DNA of 43,246 nt from contig VHDF01000037.1 in the NCBI GenBank assembly GCA_016871495.1, positions 1-43,246 of the forward strand, given 5' to 3'. Source of the stretch: Verrucomicrobiota bacterium (GTDB taxonomy: Bacteria > Verrucomicrobiota > Verrucomicrobiia > Limisphaerales > VHDF01). This document shows, piece after piece, positions 26,600 to 35,988 of this stretch (positions are counted from its first letter, which is position 1; the number at the start of each line of letters is the position of its first letter). A program made the translations under genes and the position numbers. Below the pieces are notes generated by a model. It searched no databases. It was not told where the DNA came from and worked only from the letters and a program-made list of their open reading frames with translations.

Positions 26600-27894
26600 A
26601 TGACCGCCCGATTCAACGATGCGCGGAGGTTATTAGGAGCTTCGGGGAGACGTTAGGTTGCCGCTGCGAGTCTTCCGGTCGCCGCGATCCTGGTTGTGGG
26701 AGAAGGCTTTCGCAATCCGCCACCGGGAACGCTGGGGCTGGGGCAGGCGGGGGCGAAGATCGCTCTGGTCGATGACGCGTCGGCGGCCTGGATCAACCCC
26801 GCCAACCTGGCCGGGCAAACGGAATCCGAGGCGCTGGTGGAAATGACGATGGTGCATTTCTCCGTGTAGTACGATTCGCCCGCGGGGGCGAGGAGCTCTA
26901 CCGTCGAACCGTTCAAGCTGCTCCCTTCCCTCTTTGCCTCCATGCCGGTGGGTGAGGACAGGCGCTGGACCTTGGGACTCGGCTTGACCAGCCCGTTCGG
27001 GATCTCCAATGAATGGGAACAGGATGGGGCGTTCGCGGCGCCTTTCGGCTCTTTGCGTTATGCCGCACCTTACTTCGCGGAGTTGAAGACCGTGAATGCC
27101 CAGCCTACGCTGGCCTTTAAGCTGGGGGAACGCCTCGACATCGGGTTGGGCTTCAATGTGCTCTGGTCGGAATTGACCCTGAAACAGTATTATCCCTGGG
27201 CGATTTTTCCCGGAGGGACCGGCGCGGATCCGGATGGCATTGTGCGGTTGAAGGGGGATGGAGTGGGTTTCGGTGGAAACGTGGGATTGACCTGGCGTCC
27301 GGCGGATGATCACGCCTTGGGATTGACCTTTCGCTCGCCGATGAAAGTGGACTATTCGGGTTCGGCCACATTGGGCAACATGCCGGCGCGATGGAGCGCG
27401 GGCCGATGGACACTGAAGTGACGTTTCCGGCCATTGCCGGCGTCGGCTACGGCTTCAAGTGAGGCGAGCGCGTCCGGTTGGGTGTCGATTTCGAATGGAT
27501 TCAGTTCTCACAATTCGACGAGTTGAATCTGGAGTTGGGAGCGAACGGAGCGTTGTTTCCCTCCACGCGGATTCCCCAGGATTGGCATAACACCTTCACG
27601 GCGGGAATCGGGGGCGACTGGGCGGTTTGCCCGCATTTCACGCTTCGGGCCAGTTATCAATTCTACAAGTCGCCGGTTCCGGATGGAGCCTTTTCGCCGA
27701 CGATTCCGGACGCGCATCAGCAGGTATTCACCGTGGGCGGAACGTTTCATTTCGGAAGGCAAGAGTTGGGACTGGCTTACGGGGGGATCTTTTACGAGGA
27801 CCGCGACATTACGGCGGCGATGAATCCCGCTTTCAACGGACGCTACCAGGTGCAGGTGCATCTTGCTTCCGCGAGTTACCGGTTTCGCTTTTGA
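26600..27894 (+). pseudogene. Decayed FadL/OmpP1-type outer-membrane protein gene
   Basis: One continuous FadL-like protein can be traced across several lesions. ATG 26600 opens MTARFNDARRLLG, is cut by an in-frame TAG at 26654, then continues GEGFRNPPPGTLGLGQAG and DDASAAWINPANLAG, the family N-terminus. A second in-frame TAG is at 26867. The frame resumes as SMPVGEDRRWTLGLGLTSPFG. Near 27395 the frame shifts (to MDTEVTFPAIAGVGYGFK), then TGA at 27460, and the barrel finishes GVDFEWIQFSQFDELNL to ASYRFRF at 27894. FadL proteins are long-chain hydrophobe channels of the outer membrane. Three in-frame stops plus one frameshift make function very unlikely. Confidence 0.88.
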
Positions 27895-27940
27895 AGCGGG
27901 GGCGGGGCGTCGTGGCGAGGTGCGCAAACGGGGAGCCACG

Positions 27941-28021
27941 CCGGGAGGGCTGCGTTCCACCGCAGCCCATCTTGATCACCCTCGGAAAACGTGGGACGGC
28001 GGTGGAACGCCGCCCTCCCGG
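27941..28021. repeat. Inverted repeat (23 bp arms)
   Basis: Arms 27941-27963 and 27999-28021 are complementary at 22 of 23 positions (CCGGGAGGGC...TTCCACCGC), separated by 35 bp. It lies 47 bp after the decayed FadL-type gene. It could act as a terminator or belong to the same class of palindromic repeats, although its arms differ from families A to D. Confidence 0.8.
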
Positions 28022-28119
28022 AACCGAGGTGCATGGACACCTCGGAAGATCCGCATGCACGCCGTGGTTGTCCTGGGCAATCGTCCCCCAACAACGAAGT
28101 GATTCTGCTCGGTCTGCTG

Positions 28120-28250
28120 CGACTGGCTTTCAGCACCGTCGCGCTCCGAAGACGCCGGAGCGCGCGGACGGGGCGGAATACTCCCGATTTTTCAACGTGC
28201 TGCGGCGGGTCGAAGGACAACCCAGCCGCGCTCCGGGCAAAATGAGAACG
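28120..28250 (+). repeat. ~134 bp repeat with CATTTTG ends, copy 2 (family B)
   Basis: The right part, from GCGCGCGGAC through TTTTTCAACGTGCTGCGGC to CAAAATGAGAACG, matches the copies at 25305 and 39490. The left end is degenerate and its boundary is approximate. Together with the preceding inverted repeat it fills the 426 bp gene-free gap before the STAS gene. Confidence 0.75.
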
Positions 28251-28320
28251 ACTGGGGGTGAGGTCTGTGCCTTGACATGGCCCGAATCGGACCAAAGGAT
28301 CAGCGCCTCTGTTGACGCAT

Positions 28321-28845
28321 ATGAGTGTTCCTGGCGCCAAAATCTTGCTTGCGGTCTCGGGCCCGAAGGTGTGGGTGAAGGTGGTCGGCAAAGCCTCATT
28401 CTCGGTGAGCGTCGATCTCAAGACCGCCCTCCAATCCCTGGTTCAGCGTGGCCACACCGAATTTATCTTCGACCTGTCCGAGTGTCCGTTGATGGACAGC
28501 ACGTTCATGGGGGTGATGGCGGGCTTTGGGATGGAACGGGCCGCCGGGGCGTTTCCCTGTCTGGTCAAGTTGGTCAATCCCGCCCCTCGCGTCGCGGATC
28601 TGCTCGAGAGCCTCGGAGTGGCCCACCTGTTCACGCTGGTGCGCGGCGAGGCTGTTCCGCCAGCTCCGGGGCCACTCCTGGAAGCCTCTTCGGCCGCGGC
28701 GAGCAAGACCGAGGTTTCCAAAACGTGTCTCGAGGCCCATGAGATCTTGATGTCCTTGAATCCCGCCAATGTCGCCAAGTTCAAGGACGTGGCGCAGTTT
28801 CTCGCGGAGGACATCCGACGGATGGAATCCGAGAAAAATCCTTAG
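28321..28845 (+). CDS. STAS-domain anti-sigma-factor-antagonist-like protein
   Basis: A 174-residue cytoplasmic protein. Residues about 10-110 form a STAS domain: VWVKVVGKASFSVSVDL, then FIFDLSECPLMDSTFMGVMAGF, which matches the phosphorylatable-serine loop of SpoIIAA-type proteins (D-S-T-F). PRVADLLESLGVAHLF closes the domain. The C-terminal 60 residues are extra, Ala-rich then helical. STAS proteins bind anti-sigma kinases in partner-switching; no kinase or phosphatase partner is next to it. ATG 28321 is preferred over a TTG 9 bp upstream. The propeller gene follows after 29 bp and could be co-transcribed. Confidence 0.82.
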   Translation: MSVPGAKILLAVSGPKVWVKVVGKASFSVSVDLKTALQSLVQRGHTEFIFDLSECPLMDSTFMGVMAGFGMERAAGAFPCLVKLVNPAPRVADLLESLGVAHLFTLVRGEAVPPAPGPLLEASSAAASKTEVSKTCLEAHEILMSLNPANVAKFKDVAQFLAEDIRRMESEKNP

Positions 28846-28874
28846 TTGATCCAACGACTCTTTGCTTGACGACC

Positions 28875-30191
28875 ATGACAACGCGATCCTCCCCCCTACC
28901 GGCCCGTCTGAAGTCCCTCCTCTTGCTCAGTTGCTTCTTGGGCGGCATCGGCCTAATGCATGCTGAGAATTGGCCGCGTTTTCGAGGTCCTTCCGGCCAG
29001 GGACTTTCGACGGAGAAGCGTCTGCCGCTGCATTGGAGCGCGACTTCCAATGTGGTTTGGAAAGTGGCGATTCCCGGGGAAGGCTGGTCTTCTCCGATTG
29101 TTTGGGGTAAGCGCGTGTTTGTGACGACGGTGACGGATCAATCCACGCGATGTCGTGTGCTGTGCCTGGACCGTGATTCGGGTGAGCTCATTTGGGACCG
29201 GACGGTCTTCGAGATCGTACCGCTGCGCAAGGAGAGCAAGAATTCCTATGCAACGCCCACCCCGGTGACGGATGGGAAGCGCGTTTATGCGGTATTCGGC
29301 GATGGGAGCATGGCCGCGTTGGATTTCAAAGGCGGCGTCGTTTGGACTAACCGTGAGATCTCCTTTTACAGTCGGCATGGCTTGGGAGCTTCGCCGGTGT
29401 TGCACGACGGGTTGTTGATCATGCCGTTCGACGGCAGCAACCGAGTCTTGAAGGCGGGCATCTGGCCGAACACCTCCGATGAAGAGCGGTTGGGCTGGCA
29501 GATTCCGTGGGACAAGGCCTTCATTGTGGCCGTGGACGCCCGCACGGGACGACGGATTTGGACGGCGTCTCGAGGCAAGTCACGCATCGCGCATGTGACC
29601 CCCAACATTCACGGGACCGGTCGCAAGGCCGAATTGATCAGTCCCGCGGGAGATGTGATTCAAGGATTCGATCTCCGGACAGGAGAACGGTTGTGGACGG
29701 CCTACAGCCAGGGCGAAGGAGTGACGCCGAGCTTTGCCATGGGAGAAGGGCTTGTCTTTACCGCCTCGGGATTCGAGAAGACGACCATTCGCACGTTGCG
29801 GTTGGGCGGGCGTGGCGATGTGACTTCGACGCACGTGGCGTGGGAGCAGCGCCGGGGGGTGCCGTCACAGCCATCGCTCCTTTACCTTGCGCCCCATTTG
29901 CACAGCGTGACGGACGGCGGGGTTGCGCATTGTTATCAAGCGGCCTCGGGAGAGGTGATTTACGCCGAGCGCGTGGGGGGGAACTACTCGGCTTCGCCTG
30001 TGGCCGGCGCCGGACACATCTACTTTTTGAGTGAGAATGGCGAGACGGTTGTGATTCGCCAGGGTGCGGAATTCAGCGTCGTCGCCCGGAACGCGATTCA
30101 AGAGAAGACCCAGGCCAGCATGGCGGTTTCGAACGGGCGACTGTTCATCCGCACCGCGGGCAATCTCTACTGCATCGGCTCCAAGCACTGA
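28875..30191 (+). CDS. Exported PQQ-type beta-propeller repeat protein
   Basis: A 438-residue protein with a signal peptide (RLKSLLLLSCFLGGIGLMHA) followed by ENWPRFRGPSGQGLSTEKRLPLHWS, the usual opening of Verrucomicrobial/Planctomycetal propellers. Blade repeats include VWKVAIPGEGWSSPIVWGKRV, RVLCLDRDSGELIWDR, YATPTPVTDGKRVYAVFGDG and PVAGAGHIYFLSENGETVVI. It is longer than and clearly distinct from the operon propeller at 15003-16190. No catalytic motif of quinoprotein dehydrogenases was seen, so enzymatic PQQ use is doubtful. ATG 28875 is chosen over a TTG 9 bp upstream. Convergent with the following radical SAM gene, 30 bp apart. Confidence 0.85.
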   Translation: MTTRSSPLPARLKSLLLLSCFLGGIGLMHAENWPRFRGPSGQGLSTEKRLPLHWSATSNVVWKVAIPGEGWSSPIVWGKRVFVTTVTDQSTRCRVLCLDRDSGELIWDRTVFEIVPLRKESKNSYATPTPVTDGKRVYAVFGDGSMAALDFKGGVVWTNREISFYSRHGLGASPVLHDGLLIMPFDGSNRVLKAGIWPNTSDEERLGWQIPWDKAFIVAVDARTGRRIWTASRGKSRIAHVTPNIHGTGRKAELISPAGDVIQGFDLRTGERLWTAYSQGEGVTPSFAMGEGLVFTASGFEKTTIRTLRLGGRGDVTSTHVAWEQRRGVPSQPSLLYLAPHLHSVTDGGVAHCYQAASGEVIYAERVGGNYSASPVAGAGHIYFLSENGETVVIRQGAEFSVVARNAIQEKTQASMAVSNGRLFIRTAGNLYCIGSKH

Positions 30192-30221
30192 CCACGAGGC
30201 CGCGGTCGGCCCGCGAAAGGA

Positions 30222-31148
30222 TCAGTAAACTGCCGCACGAAGTCCGGAGATTTCCCGAATTCGACGGGCCGCTCGAGTCAGCGAGCCCAACGGGAGATGG
30301 CCGCAGTGACCACGATGAGAAGGACGGGTGGCGGAATACACCTGAACCTCGGTGATCCGCGCCCCGGACTCCTTCAGTTCGTGCAAGGTGCGCCCCAGGG
30401 CTTGGATTTCCTCGCCCGACGGGCCGCGTCCGTCCAGGGATGGCATCATGGTTTGGATGACCACCGGGCGACGCTGCGAGATTCGTCGCACGGATTCGAT
30501 CATGGCGGGGAATTCGCATGGGGCTCGGTTGATGCGCTGGAAATGTTCCGGGCTGCCGGCGTCCAGTTTGAGCCACACCTCGTCGCGCGGTCCGAACAAA
30601 TCGAGCGCTTCAAGGCGGTCGCGCTCCTGTAATCCCGCTCCGTTGGTCAGCAGGACCAATTTGAAAAAGGGAAAACACCCGCCCGCCCTCAAATGAACGA
30701 CAGTTTCGACCGCTTCGGTAAAATTTGGACAGAGCGTTGGCTCTCCGTCCCCGCTGATGGCCACCTGTTTGAGGGCCAGCATTTCCCGGGGCACATGCGC
30801 GTAGGCGGGCCGGGATTGAATGCGGCCGGACAGGACCAGATCGAGACCTTCGGAAAGTTCAAAGGAAAGCCTTTGGCTGTCCACCGAAATCTCCTCGGCT
30901 CCTTCACCGCCCCGGTCGATTTCGCAGTACACACAATCGTAATTGCAGACGCGCCTGGGGTTGAGATTCACTCCCAGCGAGAGTCCCCGGGCACGGGACG
31001 AAATGACCGCGTAAACGTAACGATGATTCAGTGGGTCGCGGGGACAACCGAACGCGGTGGAGGGTTTCACGGCATCTCGCCGCCTGGCCTCTGGAACATG
31101 AGCGGGTGCGGGTGAGGAGGCTTCAGCGAGCGAGGAACTCATGCTCAT
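30222..31148 (-). CDS. Radical SAM protein (COG0731-like)
   Basis: A 308-residue radical SAM enzyme. The cluster motif is C-x3-C-x2-C in NPRRVCNYDCVYCEIDRG; upstream lies [33 protein letters not shown], characteristic of a small family of stand-alone radical SAM proteins related to COG0731. VAISGDGEPTLCPNF is the SAM/glycyl-like strand typical of this group, followed by KLVLLTNGAGL and VWLKLDAG. The C-terminal His-rich segment RPSHRGHCGHLP may contribute a metal site. The start at 31148 overlaps the 3' end of the universal stress gene by 26 bp; an ATG at 31142 is an alternative. Substrate unknown. Confidence 0.85.
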   Translation of the reverse strand: MSMSSSLAEASSPAPAHVPEARRRDAVKPSTAFGCPRDPLNHRYVYAVISSRARGLSLGVNLNPRRVCNYDCVYCEIDRGGEGAEEISVDSQRLSFELSEGLDLVLSGRIQSRPAYAHVPREMLALKQVAISGDGEPTLCPNFTEAVETVVHLRAGGCFPFFKLVLLTNGAGLQERDRLEALDLFGPRDEVWLKLDAGSPEHFQRINRAPCEFPAMIESVRRISQRRPVVIQTMMPSLDGRGPSGEEIQALGRTLHELKESGARITEVQVYSATRPSHRGHCGHLPLGSLTRAARRIREISGLRAAVY

Positions 31149-31683
31149 CCTCCCGCACCACCAGCACTGGGCACGGTGCGCGGCGAACCACGTTTTCCAC
31201 TACGCTGCCCAGCAGGACATGCTTCAGACCGGTGCGTCCATGGGTTGAGATGACGATCAGGTCCGCGTCCAATTCTTTGGCAGTTTCGGTGATGACGCCG
31301 GTGGGTTGGCCGGTTCGGACGCGCAGCGTGAAGGGCACGCGGCCTCCGATTTCTTCCGACGCGAGCTTGGCCAGCTCCTTCTCGCCATGAGCGGACATGC
31401 TGGCTTGCAATTCGGTGTAGTCGGGCACCGCGAATTCGGAAGCCGCGTAAAGAGGCGCCACCGCGTAAAGCAGGGTGATGGCCGCCTCGTGTTCCTCCGC
31501 GAAAGGAACGGCATACCGCAGGGCCTTGCGGGAACACTCCGAAAAGTCCACCGGCACCAGCACCCTCTTGATGAGGAAGGCCGAGTTTGGCCGCGTCCGT
31601 TCGGCCGCGTTGATCATGGGCTCGTCTTTGCGGTTCAATTCGAGCACAACACCGCCAGCTTTTTTTCCCAGTTTGGCTTTCAT
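31123..31683 (-). CDS. Universal stress protein (UspA family)
   Basis: A 186-residue single-domain Usp. After a variable 37-residue N-terminus comes IKRVLVPVDFSECSRKALRYAVPFAEEHEA, the first strand with the nucleotide-binding Asp. The ATP-binding signature G-2x-G-9x-G-S/T is present: THGRTGLKHVLLGSVVENVVRRAPCPVLVV. Such ATP-binding Usps help survival under starvation or oxidative stress. The ATG at 31683 lies 8 bp after the stop of the upstream Usp paralogue, so the two form an operon, with the radical SAM gene overlapping at the end. Confidence 0.92.
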   Translation of the reverse strand: MKAKLGKKAGGVVLELNRKDEPMINAAERTRPNSAFLIKRVLVPVDFSECSRKALRYAVPFAEEHEAAITLLYAVAPLYAASEFAVPDYTELQASMSAHGEKELAKLASEEIGGRVPFTLRVRTGQPTGVITETAKELDADLIVISTHGRTGLKHVLLGSVVENVVRRAPCPVLVVREDEHEFLAR

Positions 31684-31691
31684 GGCATGAA

Positions 31692-32228
31692 TCAGGTTGA
31701 GGGTTTTCGAGTGGCGACAAAGTCTTTCTCCGATTCGCGGACCACCAGGACAGGGCAGGGAGCATGCCGCACCACACGTTCCGCCGTGCTCCCCAGGAAC
31801 GCGTGCTTGATCCCGGTGTGCCCGTGGGTGGAAAGGATCACAAGGTCCGACTTCAAATCCCGGGCAGCCTCGGCGATTTCGTGATAGGCGGTTCCGAAGC
31901 GCACGGAGGCCCGCTCGATGAGGGCGGGCGGGATGCGGAGTTTCTTGGACGTGGTTGCCAGTGACTTCCTCGCCTCGGCGGCGGCGCGGTCGTTGTCCAT
32001 GGACAAAGGAAATGCTCCCACGAAGTCGGGGGTGGCCAAGGGTTCGACGACATGCAGGAGGGCGATCTTGGCCCCGAGCAGCTTGGCCATCGGAACGGCG
32101 TAGGAGAGGGCCTTTATGGAACAGTCTGAAAAATCGACCGGCACCAGGATCGATTCCACCCTTCTCAACCGAGGGGTGCCGGCATTCCGGACCGGCTTGG
32201 AAACCTTGGAAGCAACTTTCTTTTTCAT
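31692..32228 (-). CDS. Universal stress protein (UspA family), paralogue
   Basis: A 178-residue Usp. A basic tail (KKKVASKVSKPVRNAGTPRLRR) precedes VESILVPVDFSDCSIKALSYAVPMAKLLGAK. The ATP-binding signature is THGHTGIKHAFLGSTAERVVRHAPCPVLVV, nearly the same as in the downstream copy, pointing to tandem duplication. The open frame extends to 32399 but the extension is unlike the family; the ATG at 32228 is preferred, with AAGGA about 15 nt upstream. First gene of a probable Usp-Usp-radical SAM operon. Confidence 0.9.
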   Translation of the reverse strand: MKKKVASKVSKPVRNAGTPRLRRVESILVPVDFSDCSIKALSYAVPMAKLLGAKIALLHVVEPLATPDFVGAFPLSMDNDRAAAEARKSLATTSKKLRIPPALIERASVRFGTAYHEIAEAARDLKSDLVILSTHGHTGIKHAFLGSTAERVVRHAPCPVLVVRESEKDFVATRKPST

Positions 32229-32582
32229 ATACAGCCCAATCCTTTCATCGGTAGGAAAATGCCACTCTCGGGTCGTCCAGCCTACCCTGAGCTTGGGCAA
32301 AGCGAGCCCTTTATTGGTGTCGGAAAGACCAAGGCGGGTTGGGTCCGCCGTCGAATGCCGGTTCCCCACTTGGTCTCCACCGCATGAAGGTTGGAACAAG
32401 GCATTGGGGCGGTGAGTTCGTTTGAAGGACCGGCCGGGCTCGAGGCGAAATCACCTCTTTTGATCTCCATGCATCCGATTTCCGTCCGGCTTCGTTAAGG
32501 GTGTAGTAACAGGCCGCCTTTCAGGGCGGGCTCCGTTGTTTGATGCCGAACCATGACCTTGAACTCAACCCTGTCGAATCCC
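32229..32582. other. Divergent intergenic region
   Basis: 354 bp between the Usp operon (minus) and the broken DUF4331 gene (plus), so it should hold promoters for both directions. No standard -35/-10 pair, operator palindrome or RNA motif was recognised by eye. No copy of repeat families A-D is present. Confidence 0.4.
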
Positions 32583-33420
32583 ATGAAACATTTCCCACCT
32601 CCCTCGCCGTCGCGGCTGCTCGCCGCGTGTTGCACGCTGTCCGCGGCCTCCTTGTTCGCCTCCAGTCACCGCGAAGCGCCCGGGATCACCTCCACACCGA
32701 AACTGGATTGCTCCGACTTCTATTTCTTCAACAGTTACGAGTCCGGACGCGCGGACTATGTCACGGCGATCGCGAATTACATCCCGCTTCAAGACGCCTA
32801 TGGCGGCCCCAACTACTTTTCTCCCGCAACTACGTTCGAGGGGCGCTACGAAATTCATTTCGATAACACCGCCGATGCGCGTGAGGATCTCACGTTTCAA
32901 TTCCGGTTCACTCGCACGACCAAGGACATCGCCCTTCCCATCGGTCCGTCCGGCAGCCAAAAGCAAACGGCTGTTCCCTTGATCACCGTGGGACCCCTTT
33001 CCGCGGGCAACACGGCGAGTTTGAATGTGGAGGAATCCTTTGCCATCGACCTCATTACGGGGGACCGCCGCACGGGCGCCATCACCGTCATTTCGAACGC
33101 CGTCACCGGCGCCGCTGCCCTTCACCGATGGCGCCTTGGTGAACGCCACCATGTTCAGCGACAAGTTCCCTTACCTCCAGCCGCCTTTGGGGGGGGCACC
33201 CAACGATCAGACCCTGAACATTATCCTTCAATCGGCGGCCCGGGTGGAGGGGCCGTATCGTCCGACCTCGGCCTCGTTCGACACGGCTTCGAAGGCACTG
33301 AGCGCCTCCGCTCCCGATGCGGGCGCTGGTTTCTTCCGGCTCCTGTCGGACGGACGGGTGAAGTTTGATTCCATCCGCGTGGTGGAGGGTGTCATCAATC
33401 TCGGAATCGGATCCGAATAG
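32583..33420 (+). pseudogene. DUF4331 protein gene with internal deletion and frameshift
   Basis: The 5' part encodes a signal peptide (SRLLAACCTLSAASLFA) and the start of a DUF4331 protein: SSHREAPGITSTPKLDCSDFYFFNSYE, YGGPNYFSPATTFEGRYEIHFDN and EDLTFQFRFTR. It runs to about residue 175 (LITGDRRTGAITVISNAVTG). Near 33105-33118 the frame changes and the sequence resumes with the family C-terminus (LPFTDGALVNATMFSDKFPYLQPPLGG). It then gives a discoidin/tail-like end to 33420. From memory DUF4331 proteins are about 450-600 residues, so several hundred residues are missing at the junction. An internal deletion out of frame is the simplest explanation. Function of the family is unknown; often exported. 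Confidence 0.8.
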
Positions 33421-33472
33421 TCCTTCCACGGCAAGCTGCGCTCACGCTTGTATTGCGAACCTGGAATCGATC

Positions 33473-34719
33473 ATGAAACGTTTCCACCCACTTGGAGCCG
33501 CGGGGCTTCGGTTCCGCGGCGCGGTTCGAACCGCGTTCCTCGCGGGTTGCGTTTGGCACCTGATGATCCCGGGTTGGGCGGAACAAACGAGCTCACTTCC
33601 GTTCATCCCGAAGGAGGACTCCGTTGTTCTGGCACACCGGCCGCCCCGGTTGGTTCCATCACAGGAGGTGGAGCTGGAACAAGCACGCAAGGCCTTTCGA
33701 GAACAACCGGACGATTCCGCCAAGGCCCTGGCCCTCGCGGCGGTCTTGATGCAGAAAGGCCGGACCTGGGCGATCCGCGATTTGTCGGCCAAGCCCAGGC
33801 TGTATTGCATCCCTGGTTGTCGCAGGCTGCTCCTTCGCCGGAAATGCTCCTCTTCCGCGCGGACGTCTCCCAATTCCTGCACGATTTCGAATCGGCGCTG
33901 AAGGACTTGGACGCGGTGTTGCGAACCCATCCGCGCCGCGCCCAGGCCTGGCTGATGCGTGCCAATATCCTGCAAGTGCAGGGTCAATACGCGGAGGCCC
34001 GGGCGGCCGCCGTCCGACTCGTGACCGTTGCGCCCCAGTTGATTTCGGTGGGATGCGCATCCGGACTGGCGGCGGTGACGGGCTCGGCTCGTCAAGGCTA
34101 TGCGGTCTTGGAGGAGACCTTGACACGATCCAGCCTGGCGCCGGCGAGTGAACGACGCTGGGCCCACACGATCCTGGCCGAAACCGCCGCGTCCTTGGAA
34201 CAAACCTTCGACGCGGAGCGACACTTCAGAGCGGCACTCGAACTCGAGCCTCAACATGCCTACACCCTGGCCGCGTACGCCGACTTCCTGATGGATCAGG
34301 ATCGTCCGATGGATGTGGTTCGATCGCTGCGGGGAAAAGACGGGCCCGAGTCCGTGTTGCTCCGGCTTGCCTGGGCTGAACGGACGATATCGCCTCAGGG
34401 CGGAAGCTGGCGCGAGCTTGCTGCAAGATTGCGCGGCCGGTTGGAGAGCACGGACAGCCGGGGCGAACCTTTGCATCGGCGGGAGTACGCGATGTTGCTG
34501 CTTCGTGTCCTGGGTCAACCGCGCTTGGCCCTTTCAGAAGCGAAGCTCAACTGGGAAACTCAAAAAGAACTCGCCGACGCCCGGATCCTGCTGGAGGCCG
34601 CGGCCGCCTTGGGGGACTCGGAATCCGCCCGACCGGTGCTGAACTGGATGACGGCGACCCGGATCGAAGATGTCCGACTCCACTCCCTGGCTCGCCGGCA
34701 TGGGAGCGCGACACTCTGA
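33473..34719 (+). pseudogene. TPR protein gene with a single frameshift
   Basis: ATG 33473 opens a signal-peptide-like N-terminus (MKRFHPLGAAGLRFRG...) and then VVLAHRPPRLVPSQEVELEQARKAF in one frame up to about 33755. The continuation is in another frame: DLGDPRFVGQAQAVLHPWLSQ, FESALKDLDAVLRTHPRRAQAWLMRANILQVQGQY, FDAERHFRAALELEPQHAYTLAAYADF, to 34719. TPR helices are thus uninterrupted if one base is corrected near 33760. This could be a real mutation or a base-calling error. The protein would be exported and is followed 18 bp later by the HupE-like gene. Together with the DUF4331 gene this is a set I recall as recurring in other bacteria. Confidence 0.75.
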
Positions 34720-34737
34720 CTCTGGTGGAGGAATGCG

Positions 34738-35988
34738 ATGACTCTATATTTCAAGCCACGAGGCGGACGGCGGTTTTTGGGAGCAGGGTTGTTGCGAGGG
34801 TGTGGATGGCGGTCTGGGACAGGCCGGACCTCGCCGTGGACCCTTGGGAAATGCATGCCGCGGTTTGGTTTTCTACTTGTATGGTTGTGCTGCGGATCAT
34901 TTTCGGCCGGAGCCCATACCGCGAGTGATAGTTTTTTGGAATTGCGCCATGCTGGATCTGAATTGCAAGGGCGGTGGGATTTGCCGCTGCGGGATCTGGA
35001 ATTGGCCTTGGGCCTGGACCTCAATCAGGATGGCGTTATTACGTGGGGCGAACTCAAAGCCCGGGCTGGGGCGGTTACCACCTACGCGCTGGCACGGCTG
35101 AGCATGGACGCGGGTGAGGTCACGCTCGCACCCGAGCCGGAGGATCTGATGGTCTCGTCGCGCATGGGGACTTCCTATGCGGTCGTGCGATTTCGATGCC
35201 GAGGCGTGCCGGAAGGTGAATCGCTCAAAGTGCGGTATGGACTCTTTTTCGACCTCGACCGGCAGCATCACGGTTTTCTGACCTATCATCGGAGTTCGGG
35301 TGAGGTCGAGACCGCGGAATTCAGTCCTGCTCGCGCCGCCCATGAGTTGTCGTCAGCTCCGACTTCCGCCAGCGCGGTCGTTTCGCGGTTTTGCGCGGAA
35401 GGAATTCGTCACATTTGGGTGGGATACGATCATATTTTGTTTCTGGGCGCTTTGCTGCTTTCGGGAGTGTTGTTGCGGGGGGAGCGTGGCGGGGTGGTGG
35501 GAGTCACCCGTGGGCGCGAATCCCTTTGGAGTGTGCTCAAGGTGGTGACGGCGTTCACGCTGGCTCATTCCATCACCCTGAGTTTGGCGGCCCTGGGTTG
35601 GGTAGTTTTTCCTCCCCGCTTGGTGGAGATCGCGATCGCGGCCTCGGTGGTGGTGGCTGCGGCCAACAATGTGGCGGGTTGGATGCCAGCCCGAGGCTGG
35701 CTCATCGCCTTCGCGTTTGGATTGATCCATGGTTTCGGATTTGCGTCGGTGTTGTCTGAATTGGGATTGCCGCGGGGATCCATGGCGCTGGCCCTGGCCT
35801 CATTCAATGTGGGAGTTGAATTGGGCCAGGCCGCCATCGCCGCCGTCTTTTTGCTCCTGGCTCTGGCCTTCAAGCAGTCCTGGTTTTTCCAGCCCGCCGC
35901 CATGCGCTACGGTTCGGTGGTCATCGCCTTGTTTGGAATAACCTGGATGGCGGAACGGATTTGCGATCGTTCCTTTCTGCCGTTCTAG
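34738..35988 (+). CDS. HupE/UreJ-type membrane protein
   Basis: A 416-residue protein with a secreted-type N-terminal domain and a C-terminal HupE/UreJ-like membrane module, a family linked to metal (nickel/cobalt) uptake. The first part includes an EF-hand-like loop (DLNQDGVITWGELK). Membrane signatures are GIRHIWVGYDHILFLGALLL, FTLAHSITLSLAAL, FGLIHGFGFASVLSELGL and FNVGVELGQ, with conserved His residues suited to metal binding. Two starts compete: ATG 34738 has an ideal GGAGG 8 nt upstream, while ATG 34855 would place a clean signal peptide (FGFLLVWLCCGSFSAGA) at the very start. It is the only unbroken gene of the DUF4331-TPR-HupE set. Confidence 0.85.
   Translation: MTLYFKPRGGRRFLGAGLLRGCGWRSGTGRTSPWTLGKCMPRFGFLLVWLCCGSFSAGAHTASDSFLELRHAGSELQGRWDLPLRDLELALGLDLNQDGVITWGELKARAGAVTTYALARLSMDAGEVTLAPEPEDLMVSSRMGTSYAVVRFRCRGVPEGESLKVRYGLFFDLDRQHHGFLTYHRSSGEVETAEFSPARAAHELSSAPTSASAVVSRFCAEGIRHIWVGYDHILFLGALLLSGVLLRGERGGVVGVTRGRESLWSVLKVVTAFTLAHSITLSLAALGWVVFPPRLVEIAIAASVVVAAANNVAGWMPARGWLIAFAFGLIHGFGFASVLSELGLPRGSMALALASFNVGVELGQAAIAAVFLLLALAFKQSWFFQPAAMRYGSVVIALFGITWMAERICDRSFLPF

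Noticed and set aside
26654-27462. Stop-codon recoding (TAG/TGA read-through) in the FadL-type gene
   Set aside because: The gene also has a frameshift, and intact genes here use TAG and TGA as normal stops (for example at 156, 1726 and 10372); simple decay is more economical.
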